A stretch of 64,000 bases of DNA, from assembly GCA_023846275.1 (NCBI GenBank), contig CM043874.1, forward strand, positions 23,245,130 through 23,309,129. The letters run 5' to 3'. The position numbers were made by a program, and so were the translations under genes. The notes below the pieces were generated by a model. That model made no database searches and was not told the origin of the DNA. It saw only the letters and a list, made by a program, of their open reading frames with translations. Below, one piece after another: positions 10,601 to 22,500 of the stretch (positions are counted from its first letter, which is position 1; the number at the start of each line of letters is the position of its first letter). Source of the stretch: Vanilla planifolia (taxonomy: Eukaryota; Streptophyta; Magnoliopsida; Asparagales; Orchidaceae).

Positions 10601-13600
10601 GCTCTTGAAAATATATAGTAACTTTAAACTTGTCACTTGAATAAAAGTCCATGGACCAAGAAATTAACTCCTAAGAAAAACAAAGACATTAGTAAGCTAT
10701 GTTTTTTATGAGACCTTGTTTGAAAATAAGGCAAGGCCTTTTAAGAATTCAAGTATTGTGAGATCAACATTCCCAAGGCTTTAGCTACTAAATTAGTATT
10801 TAAGCCTAATGATCCCATTCTATTTTTCTATTCAAGAACTAGGCATAATGAAGTACTTGAATTAATACATCCATAAAATGATTAAATACTTTTATCCCAA
10901 TCTAGAAATCTCTTAAGGCTTTAATATAGAAAACCTATTTATGATATATAGGCATTGAAATTACTAAGGTTGATCTCTTTAGCTTCTTCAAAATCCTAGA
11001 TTTAGGGCCTATTATTATATGGCTTAATTATGAGAAATATGATTTTAATTAGATAGAGGTTAAAAAAATTATTTTATAATTTATCCAAAACCAGTTATGT
11101 CCAAGAGGTAAAAATTCTAAACTCAACAACCTTACCTAATTGAACATTTCTTAAGATTCATAATTATGCCAAAAGATGATGATAAACATTATTCTTTGGT
11201 TACCTTTGACCACCTACTGTTATCCAAAGGGAGAATAATTCAATATGGTAAAAATAATTTTTAAGATAATAAAGAAGAATCTTATAATTAGAAATCTTAA
11301 TTATAAAAAGAAAATTAAATTAAGTTATGGACACATAATTGCTTTAATAATAAGTTTTAAATATAGTATCTAGCCTAATAAGATGCACTACATTTATGAG
11401 CCATTAAGAGTTCTAATATGAAAAGGTTGTAGGACTTTATTTGATCACACTCAGTTCAAGGTGGTGAAGAATTGATGGATGAGGATCTACTTACTATTGA
11501 GCTTTACCTTGGATTTTTACACTATAAGAGAAGCTACCCCCTCAACATGAACAACACCAACCTACAACATCTTTTAACAACATTTAATGTCATATAGATC
11601 TTTCCAGTAAATAACATGATATTTGTAAGATTTAACTATTAAAAATATTATAAAATTTTTAAAGCTATTTTTCTCTTTCTTTTGTATGGTGTGCCCCTAC
11701 TTTATCAAGGAGTGATGTTATAAGGTTAACCTCAATTAGCTATAGTGAAAGGGTGTGGTTTTCTAACAGTATCTTGGTCAAGTTGACTAGGGATAAAAGT
11801 TGATATTAATTGGGTCGAACCACTTAAAAACTCTTGTCCTATTTATGTTACTTATATCTTATGCTTTACTTGCTTTATTATTTCATAGTAATCATTATTG
11901 CAACAAAAGTATTTTAAAAATTAATGAATATTTTTAAAAAAATAGATTTAAGAGTTATTAAAATAAGTGATTCTATAATAAGAGTATTTGAGTTATTTGA
12001 ATTTGATTAAGAAAGTAAAATGTTTATCTTGCTTTTTTATGTGATGTTTAGAATTATAATAATTTTTAAATATTCATAGTTCATCCGTCCTTCTTTATGC
12101 ATATTATTTCCTTACATTTACAATAGATTTAAATAGTCTTTTAAATTAATTGAATTTCTAGCTGGCTTAGTTTCAATCTAGTTCAAGTGTGCTAGTTCAG
12201 TTTGGGAAACATAAATTGGTTCCTAGGTCATGCACATGCAGCACACATAGAAGTTTAGTTAGGTGCTAAACTAGTTCGACAAGGTTTGTCATAGCAATTC
12301 AATGGTTAGGAAGCACACATGGAAGCATGTGGTGATTCATAGTGAGTTGGACTGGTCTTATTGGTGTGTCAGTTTAATGTTAGGATTAATTATTTTGTTT
12401 TTGCAATAGAAGTTTCTTGTGATGTTAGGATTTGTATGATCTATAATGCGTTTGATTGGTGACTAGGTTTGTGTGGAGTTAGTTGTAGCAGAGAGCACAA
12501 AAGCATTGGATTTTGCATGCATAGGTAGTAATAAATGCACATGCACAATTGCTCTACATGATGCATGTGCAAAACGCAGTGTTGAGTGAGGGCGGTGTGC
12601 AAGTGGTAAGCAATTACTAAGAATGTAATAGAGTTGCATTGAGAAATTGTAAGAAGAAATGCTTTTGATTAAGATGGTTTCCTTCATTCTAATACCATAG
12701 TGACAAAAACAAAGATAGAAGAAAAACTCTAATAATAGGATAAGGATAGGAAAAATGGATAATAAAGATGAGCATTACTATTCTATATAGAGTCGTACTC
12801 TTAAAAAACAAGATGAGCTCTTCTAGATTTTAAAGCTTTTCAAAGTTTTATCTTTAATTCATTCAAAAGTATTATTGATTATATGGCTTTCAAGACATTA
12901 ATAAATCTAACATAGAAAAATAATACAGATTCGATTAATCATTATCTTTATAAATTTAAGTCATTTAAAATTTGAATTACCTATTTAAATAAGATGTTTT
13001 TAGAAAAAAATACAACTTATCATAACTAACTTAAAAAAGAATAAAATCTCTCATTACTTATATTTTTTATTAAGTTATTACATGACTCAATAACATAGAA
13101 ATAAAATAAATAAATAAAAATAAAAATAAAAACCTAAACCTAAAATAAACATTCTAGCTTTTTTTTTTACTATACTATAACTCCTTAGTTAAAGTCCTAG
13201 TAGTTAGCCAATATATGATTTGGTGTTTTATACTCTATAACTATCTAAATCATTCTTTGGCTTAATCTACATATTTGGAATAAGTTTTGACACATGTAAA
13301 TCATCTATTGATACTTGTATTATATCACTATAACACATTTTATTTACATCACAATACGTCATCCTACCATTAGATTTATAAATATTTTCACAGATCTATA
13401 TAGATGATTATTCTGCATCAAATTCAACATCAGTCAATTTTATTATGCTAGATTTAGTTCAAACAAAATTAGTTTCGTTGCCACCATGACCATCATTACC
13501 ATGATAAGTTAATTGTACATTTGATGATGAGATCCAAACAAGGCTTGACAAAGGCATGCACCATTGTTTAGTTTGTTTAAAGGATTTACCAAATTCAAAG

Positions 13601-14870
13601 ACATCTTGAATACTACTAAAAGAGCTATAAAGGATCTACCAAAACTTATTAAAGGAAGTTTAGCATTAGAGAACATTGAAGGTGGATTCTCAAAGGTTGA
13701 GGAGAGTTGTTATATAGATTTGATAGTCATTTTGTGTGTGCTATAGACTATGCATACTTGTTTGGCACGCTTAGAGATTTACATATTTATTTTACTATAT
13801 CGCAATTATAGCATAGTCCATTTAAAGATATTTAAATGACTTTCCTACATTTTGTTATTACAATTGTATTTTAATTATATTAATATCTTGTTTTTTATGT
13901 CTTTGTGAAAGAGCAACCAATGCATAAAGACTGAGAGTGTTTGAGATATCTAAGGATTTTAGATATACATTGAATACTTTAATTTGTATGTGTGTAATTC
14001 ATGCATTTTGTTGTTACTTGGCATTTTTGTTAACTTATTAAAGATTTAGAACTATTCCACTATTGTTTTAAATATTTTTACTTTTTATTTAAGAAATTTA
14101 GGCATTCTTAAATATTTTTAATTGACATTAATTGCACTGCATGGTTCTTTAACCATGTAGAGAGGTTAATGTCAATTCAACTAGGGATGCATAGATAATT
14201 GACACTGAAGCACAATATTGGTGGGTTAGATTGACTATCCTCAACTCTTGAATCACATTGAATTGTCAAAAAAGAACCACATTGGATGATCCTTTTAATT
14301 ATACTAAGTGATTTGCCCTTTGTGTTATGTTACTAATTTGCTCTTTTACTTCTTCCTCTTTCTTACATATCACCCTGTACTCTTGATTTCTAGTGAACTT
14401 GGTGATATTTAGTTTCAATTACTTGAGTTTACATGATTTATTAAGTGAATTTGGGTAAGTTTTAGTTTGTGTGAAAAAGCTGATGATGTATATTTTGGTG
14501 TTATCTTGTATATTTTTCTTTGTTATTTTTAAGTTATTGAGTTTTTTTTCATTTTTTAACATCTCTAATTCTTTTTTTGTCTTTAGGTTACTATTGAGCA
14601 ATTCTCTTATTGCATTTATCTTTTCCTATAGTCTTTTTCATTACTTTTAATGCATTATTTTGTTTTAATTATCTTCACTTTCTTTTGCATCATTGCTCTT
14701 GATAGATAAGATATAGAATTTTGTATGATAGTGGTTGATTAATATATTTGATTATTGGGTTACTATGATCTTATTTGGGGAGTATGTGGTGGATCATACT
14801 CAATAGGTTTAATTTTTTAAAATGTTTAAACAATTTTAATTTTCTCTTATCACAATAAGATAATTTTTTT
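10601..14870. other. AT-rich intergenic DNA with scattered retroelement scraps
   Basis: No gene is supported. A block at about 11790-11845, containing gtcgaaccacttaaaaa, recurs at 41085-41130 inside a probable solo LTR, so part of 11.6-12.0 kb is likely an old copia LTR fragment. A segment near 12180-12650 has short direct repeats of tgcacatgc. The open frame at 13564-13746 (60 codons) has no motif I can assign. The rest is low-complexity AT-rich DNA. Confidence 0.45.
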
Positions 14871-14914
14871 GATATTTTATCTTTTTAAAAAATATTATTT
14901 AAAACTTTATTATT

Positions 14915-15222
14915 ATAGATAAAGCATTATTTAATAATAAAAATGATTAATATGCTATCTTAAGTTATAATGACAATTAATGTATCATATTTTTCATTCT
15001 TTTAACAAATCATGATCACATAAAAATGTAATTTATTAGCATAATATTTTTAAGACACAACATGATATATATATATATATATATATTAAAAATATTATAT
15101 TAATAAATTATATTTTTTTGTGATCATGATTTGCTAAAAGAATGAAAAGTATAATATATTTGTCATAATTATAACTTAAGACGACATATTAATAATTTTT
15201 ATTATTAAATAATGCTTCATCA
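14915..15222. mobile_element. Foldback / MITE-like element: two ~135-bp inverted arms around an AT loop
   Basis: The left arm (about 14917-15056) and the reverse complement of the right arm (about 15085-15218) match along their whole length. Shared pieces include aagcattatttaataata, cttaagttataat, ttttcattcttttaacaaat, caaatcatgatcaca and ataatatttttaa. The loop is a (TA) run at 15065-15086. Such long imperfect hairpins are typical of foldback or MITE-type elements. Weaker pairing may extend the arms outward to about 14870 and 15260. A diverged half of the same arm (taagataatatattaataatt and neighbours) recurs near 15800-15845, suggesting a second, decayed copy. No coding capacity is present, and the superfamily is not determined. 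Confidence 0.7.
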
Positions 15223-15272
15223 TTTTTAAATAATATATATATAACAAAAAATCTAGAAAATATTTAAGATTT

Positions 15273-15274
<2 letters not shown>

Positions 15275-15347
<73 letters not shown>
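15275..15347. repeat. (TA)n microsatellite
   Basis: Seventy-three bp of uninterrupted TA repeat just outside the foldback element. Open frames across it on both strands are artefacts. Confidence 0.96.
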
Positions 15348-15351
<4 letters not shown>

Positions 15352-15589
15352 TACACACACATACAAATACAAATAATGGATAATTTTTTTTACATATTAC
15401 TAGTCATTAAAGAAGACAAAAAATTATGTTTTCTTTGCTTTGAATTTGGAAAAACATATTTTACCATACAAGAACTCAAATCGAATTATGAGATTTGAAT
15501 AGGTATGAATAATCATAAAAAGTTTATAAAACATGATATATCTTAATGATGATAAGTTTTTGTATAAATAAGTATAATATATAGAGTAA

Positions 15590-15590
<1 letters not shown>

Positions 15591-15629
<39 letters not shown>
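15591..15629. repeat. Compound (CA)n(TA)n microsatellite
   Basis: Ten CA units (15591-15610) run directly into a TA run (15611-15629). Confidence 0.95.
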
Positions 15630-16199
15630 GCACACATATAAATATAAATAATATATTATTTATAAATCTAAGTTTATTGTGATAAGATTTAGAATATATT
15701 TATATAAAAATATGTTTCTAAATTATTAGGTTAACAAATATCAGTGTTTTTAATCATAATTTTATGAAAAGATAAAAAAGAAATGCATAGGTTTTTATTA
15801 TACTTTAAGATAATATATTAATAATTATGTTTATTAAATAGCATAGATTAGTAATATGAAAGATTTAGATTATATAATTTTAATACAAATTTTAAAATGT
15901 GACAAATAATACTTAACATTTGTATGGTTATATAATTAGAAATTTGAAAGCGTAACAACTAAAAATTTCATTTTTTAAAAGGATTTTTACCTAAAATGTT
16001 ATCTTTTATAATATTTTTAATCACAATATATTAATTATTTTAATGCTATTTTCTATTTTCAATATGTTGAAACCAAAACAAAGCAAAAAAAAAAAAAAAA
16101 TGAAGAAGAAATCTTGATGACAATAATTTGCAACGGGGATGATCATAAGAAACTCTTTCAATTACAAATAAAAAAGTTCTAAGGGTATCAGGAAGGACA

Positions 16200-16320
16200 T
16201 AAACGCATTAGGTGCACTAAAACGCCTTTTCCCTCCCCCTGTTTCTATTTTGCCCGTTTATTATTCGCTGATTAGAAACATTACGCAGATCTACAAGAAA
16301 AGTTTCTGAAGCTGAGGTAG
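16200..16320 (+). promoter_or_regulatory. Probable 5' UTR / proximal promoter of gene A
   Basis: Base composition rises from AT-rich to mixed and pyrimidine-rich here (for example ccttttccctccccctg at 16227-16243), directly before the ATG at 16321. The ATG sits in a good plant context (gtagATGGCG). No unambiguous TATA box or transcription start can be fixed from the sequence alone. Confidence 0.4.
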
Positions 16321-16502
16321 ATGGCGGGTATAGCTCTTGTTCTGGATCTGCTCAAGAGATCTAAGGGCTCAAATTCCACCTCCGTGGTCCAGTCGTTACA
16401 CTCACACGGCCTTTTCACAGCTGGCGCCGCCGCCGCCGCCGCCTCGGCGGCCGCTGCCTACATCGCTGCCTATAGGCCCTTGGCATCTAGAGCTATTTTC
16501 GG
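16321..16502 (+). CDS. Gene A exon 1 (residues 1-61)
   Basis: Starts at ATG ([11 protein letters not shown]). Ends at ...AIF plus two bases of a Gly codon, before GTGCGC. The open frame continues to 16623 past this point, but the donor at 16503 is the one whose phase (2) matches the acceptor at 30667. GCC repeats at 16426-16443 encode an Ala run. Confidence 0.75.
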
Positions 16503-19500
16503 GTGCGCTCTAGCAATCCATTTCCTCTTTACCACGCTTTTTTCTTCGTGCCTCGGATTTTTTTCCTTTGGTAGCGCAATTGTATGTCGAAATTCGCTTC
16601 TTCCCTCAGCTAAAAAACGTTAAGAGGTTTTTTTTTCGTGGACATATGACGCAAAGTAGCGAGTTGGCTTTAGTCCCCCTGGACAATTGTTTTATTCTAT
16701 CTCTTAGTGCAATGTCAAAGGTTGTAGTGTTTTTTGGGTGAAGACTGCTCCAAATGCATACATGAGGCTTGCCACTTTGAAGCACATGTACCATACACGC
16801 TGTATTTGTTCTATATATTTCTCTCGTCCCCTTGTATTCTGTTGACAACAAAGACGATTACTGATTATATATTTTAAAAGGAGATTTTTTTGACATAATG
16901 TTTGATAAAGATTATACAAAACTATAACAATTTTTGTGTTTTTAAAATATTTAATAACATATTTAACAAAACTATGTATATATTTTTAGCTCTTTAAAAA
17001 TATAAACTTGAAAAATCTAAGAAGACCAGTGTTTGTAACGTCAATCTTCATGATTAGTGGAATTCAAATGCCCTTTGCGAATATGGTTCACAAAAAAGGA
17101 TTTAATGTGCAGTATTTTTTATTATACTATTAGAACTTGTGTTGAGAGTGCCAATACTTAGCAAAAGATGAACACGTAAGTTGAAGTTTAACTTCATTAA
17201 GGGCAAGCAAGGAGAGAAAATAAACCCTTGAGAGATGCTTATTCAACTCAAGAGTTTCTTCTCAAGGCCTATTATGGTCTCGAAGTATCTTCCTATATCC
17301 TCCTTAAGACTAGGTTGTTGTTCTTGGGGAAGCAAATGCGAATAAAATGGGAATAACCTCGTAAGGAGATTATCTTGTAATAAATGAGAGCATTAGACGT
17401 CCACACAAGAGGATAAGTGAATTATAAAAACAAAAAAATTGCAATTTTAAAGTAAATAATTAATTGCAATTAACATAATGGACGTCTTTTGATATTTTTA
17501 GTTGTCTTTGTATATCTTATTTTTTAATCTTGTTGAATTTTAAAAACTTTGTTTAAGATATGTGATAAAATAAATGAAACTAGTATTTTATGTAGTTTGA
17601 TTCAAATCTAAAACTATGTTCGCCTGCAATCCAATGATTAGGTTTATTCTAATAAAAATCTTTTGCCAAATAACTAATAAGAGAATATACTCAAAATAGG
17701 GATAAATGACTTACAAACATCCAATTAAAAGATCTTACAATACTGGTTCAAAAGAACTAATAACATTGAGTCAAATGACTTAACAAGTTTGGCCAAAAGA
17801 CTAACAAAGAATCAAACAAAAGTTTTAATAATAGGACAAAGAAAGCAATATGAAAACTGAAGTATACAAAGCCTTATAATTTGATGTTGCATGTTAAAAT
17901 GTTATAAAACAATGCAAGAATGAGTTTCAACTTAGCTTAATGAGATAGATTTAAATAAATTTTGAGTATGAATGTGAACTATACTCAAATTGTGTAGCAT
18001 TGCTCTTTTCTATGCCTTTCAATGATAATCTTCAAATATAAATCATTCTCAAATGCTTGCAGTTGATCGTTAGTCTTTTTTTATTATTTAAGGTGTATTT
18101 ATAAATATTTAAGAAGGCTCTTAATGGATTTATTACTCTCATTGGCCCTCTAATGACTAATTTTAGAGTTTCTTAAAATATGGTAAAACTAACTGCTACA
18201 TAAGCTTTGTTGATCATATGGTATGATCCAATGATCGTAATGTATGACAACCATGAATGAACTACTAGTACTATATAATAATAACATATATACTATAAGA
18301 AATTCCTTGATTTTACTTTTTCTTAGCTCAATGACAAATTGTACTATATAATAGATGCAAATCATATTATATGAAACTCTTTGGTTCTTCTTTTCTTTGA
18401 CACAGTTTAATATATGATCATACTTGTATAATAAAATATATCATATTGTATAAAACCTCACTAGTTGTGTTATCTCTCAACATGGTCATTCTCAAATATA
18501 GGTTATATTGTATGATAATAGATATTGTGCTGTACGATCGACTTGACATTACCAACAAAGGCAATGATGATATAATTTGATTAACTATGCTATGAGTATG
18601 ATGACTTGGTCGTAATATATGATAATCTTATCATACTGTATGATTAATATATTTTTGCCATTTCAAATTTATTTCTTTATTTTTTAATTACTATTTAATT
18701 AAGTACTTATGTTAATATAACCTGTCAATTTTAATCTTTAATAAGGCTTATTTATAAATAATGAATACATTCCTTAAACAAACCAAAGTGTAATGAGTTT
18801 TGTGAAAAATATTTTTTGGAAAGCTTTTATCACATATACTTGAAACTTCATTGTTGTCCTAGTTTCTCTTGACTAATGTTATAGGTCTTAAAGAGCTAAT
18901 ACCAATATAAAAAGACTTCACAAAAATCTTCTTCAAGTATGCTTAAGCTTTATGTTTGGTACTATTTATGGTTCACACCAATACCATCAATTAATCTTTA
19001 TTGTCGAGACTAAGTTCTCTAAGTGATTCACTTATTTAATATTAAGATACATGACTTGAAATACTTAGAGAAAAAATATTAGTAAAACAAGATAATGGTT
19101 TTATTGTTTATACAAGTGGTACATGAACTAAGGGTACAACATAAGAGATTATTAATCACTCATGAACCATGAGATCTTTCATGGTTTATGGATTTAATAT
19201 TAGGTCTTTATGTTCTTAAGAATAACCTTTGAGGGCTTCAAAAGTCTTGAGGCTCCCTTGAGATGTCATAGGTCTTGAGATTTGCTTTTTCAATTTTATA
19301 TAATGACTTTGGGATATGTCCAAATAAAAGAAAAATTGTAAAGTATAGAGATTGTCTGTACTTCCATCAAAATATATTTGTTCAAATTTTAAATATCTAC
19401 AATTTCTATAAATACCAAATAGAATATTAAGAAAAGGAGAGGAGAGCCTAAATACCTAAAAAAGTTACTTAAACTTTGTAGCATTCTCTTTATCTCGTCC

Positions 19501-22500
19501 TATTTCTTTCTCTTCTTACCATAAGAAGTTGAAAATTTTACTACTAAATTGTGCATTTGTGTTACTGATGAAGTCAAAGAATTGAAGAAACTTGATCTTT
19601 GATTCCTACTAAAGCCTAGATTTAGAAGGTTAGTGAATTAGAAAATCATTTGAAGATGAGATCATGCCATATTTATGGATCATCTTTTTGATATTGAAGC
19701 ATCATTCATGGTGGGAAAAAGGAGAAAATGGGTGGAATATTAGTTTGATAAAGGGAAACAAATATCAACAATGGATTTATTGCATCCATGAAGGAGAGTA
19801 CTAATGGAATATGGAGTTGTAAATTGCTTCTTTATCTAATGGTGTGAACAAACTCAAGCTCAATTTGAAGGAATGCAAGTTTGTGAAAAAAACTCTTATT
19901 GTTGGGGCTCAAAGTTAGGAATAGAGTGTGGACTTCTCTGGTAAGGTGATGAATCTTTTTTAAATCAAGTGCGAGCTTGTCAACTTTTCTAGTGAGATTC
20001 TGGGGATTTTCTCTCTTAGGTATGCTCTTCTTCCTTATTGGGTAAACTTTGTGCACAATTTCGACCTTATTGCCCTTCCTTTATGGCAAATTGGGGCAAT
20101 TTCACCACCCTGAATCGCTCCTCTGCTGAGATGCTAGGTTTTTCTTAATCCGTCTCTCCAATCAAAATAAAGCCTAAGTCCTCATTCAAGAGTGAACTAG
20201 AGATCATCTTCGATGATAACGATGTCTCCCAAGTGGTAGCTCTCTTCAGACTTATACTTATTGGAAGGTTTTTGCATGATAGACCCAACATGGAAGTTCT
20301 AGGAGCAAAAATCCAAAAAATGACTCCTTTGGATTGGTTGTCGTGGGCTTGTTGGATAACAGGCATGTACTCCTAAGATTCTTATAGAAATTGGACAATA
20401 TTAGATGCTAGATGCACAGAATTTGGAAATCATAGACTTTTAGATGAGGGTTCTCAAATGGCAACCCAATTTTCGACTCAGTACCAAACCTTTGCGCTCC
20501 TATGTGGATCTCACTGAAGTACTTTCCAATTTGCTTGTTCAAAAAGCAGGCCTTATTCTTACTTGTGTCTACAGTAAGCAACATGTTAAAGTGGATGCTG
20601 CAACTATCAATTTCCATGGCTAAGTTTGTGTTGAAGTTGATCTTGCTAAAGAGCTTCCTTCAAGTATTAGAATTTCCAGAAAGTCTAGGAGTAATAATAG
20701 ATTCTATAAAAAATTGAGTATAAAAACCTTAATTATTTTCTATAAGCTATTGTAAACAAGGGCACTCAATGCTTTAGTGCAAACAAGTGAAAAGCTCTAA
20801 GCCATTTGCTATAAGCGATGAAGAAGTTGAAATTTTTCCAACTAGTCGGGTGGTAAGTAATGTGAATCCATCTACTCTGGCTGAAGTCAGTGTTGGCACC
20901 TGGAGGTTGGACAATGATAAAAAATTGCCATGGCAAAGTAAGGGTACATGAATTGTGAAGAGAAGGATAAGACTTCCTAGCAAGAAATACCACCTCACAA
21001 CTGAAATAAATAAAGAGTCAAGTAATTCCCCACACCATAGTGTGGTTCATCAACCCATAGCCAAGGAACCTAATTGTACCATGAATTTTCTCTTTGATGA
21101 TTATAGGACCAAATTCAATGAGCAACCTAAATGTAAGAATAAACAATATTAATTGGACTTGGAAATGAGGAAGGATGTGAAGCTTAGTCAGCAAGTAGAT
21201 ATTCGATCACTGAAAAGTTTTAGTGAGAATCTCCAGAAAAGAGCAAAAACTCAAGCTATTTTAGATTGGGCATGAATGGCTTTATAGTGGTCACCAGCCA
21301 GAAGACTGAGAAAACCTCCCTAAAATGACTAAAAGAAGCATTCAGGCATCTCAAGATACTGATATTGTGAATTGTAATGAATAATATCTTGATGAAGAAC
21401 ATCAGGCAAGTTGTTAGCATAACAGTGTTTCTTGTCTTAAAAATATAATCAAAAGGCACAGAGTAAAGTTAATTACATTATTAGAATTTTGAATTTTGCA
21501 AGAGCAATTTCTGTAACAAAATTTGGGTGTTTTGGCTTCAGGAGTTAAATAATAAAAAATGAGAATCAATATCTGCATATGGTGATTGAGCATGATAAGC
21601 AGATAATGTGGTACTCATTTGTGTATGCCAAGTACTCTTTTATTGATAGAAATGATCTTTAGAGAGATTTAAAAACGACAATAGAGGCCAATTGTTTTTC
21701 CTAGATTGTTTGGGGGGATTCAATATCATTACCAAGGTGCAATAACACAATGTTGACTCTTCTCCTAAGCTAGAGCCTATTGCCGAATTAATGGATTACT
21801 TACATAATTGCTTATTTATGGAGCTGAATTTCAAAAGTAATCAGTTCATATGGTCTGGTAAAAGAAAATGGAAGTGGGTCTTGAACGCCTGGACAGGGCC
21901 TCGGTGAATCAAGACTGGCTCAATTTCTTTCTACAATGTTTCAACATTTGAATGAGGCTTCATTGAACCATTCCCCATAGTTGATTCTTTTTCCAATAAT
22001 AATAAATTTGAAGCCAAGACAATTTAGATTCCAAAATGTCTGGTCTAAAAGCTCTGAATTCTTATAAGTGATAGCTCAAAATTAGATTTTGCCTATTGCT
22101 GGGTTGGGAACGAGGGCACTAGCATACTAGGTGATGAGACTTAAAACGTTCCTTAAAGAATGGAATAAAACTCAATTTCTATAATATTTTTTAGTAGATT
22201 CAAGAAGCAGAAGAGCAAGTTAAGGAGATGGAAAACAAGTTCTAAGAGTCACAGGATGAAATTTCAAGGTTGGAACTGACTAAAGCTCAGGATCAGTTAA
22301 TTATGGTGACTAAAATGGAAGAGACGTATAAGCAACAAAAGGAAGGCACTAAGTGGCTCAAGGATGGTGGTAAAAATGCAAAATTCTTCCACACAATGGT
22401 TTAAAATAGGCAAAGGAAGTTTATTATACACAAAATTAAGGATGCAAGTGGAAATTGGGTCTTGAAAGAGAATTTAATTTCCGAAGTTGTAGGGGATACT

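Noticed and set aside
13564..13746. 60-codon frame with KDLPKLIKGSLALENIEGGF
   Set aside because: Slight resemblance to the region before copia integrase, but too short and without a diagnostic motif; not reported as an element.
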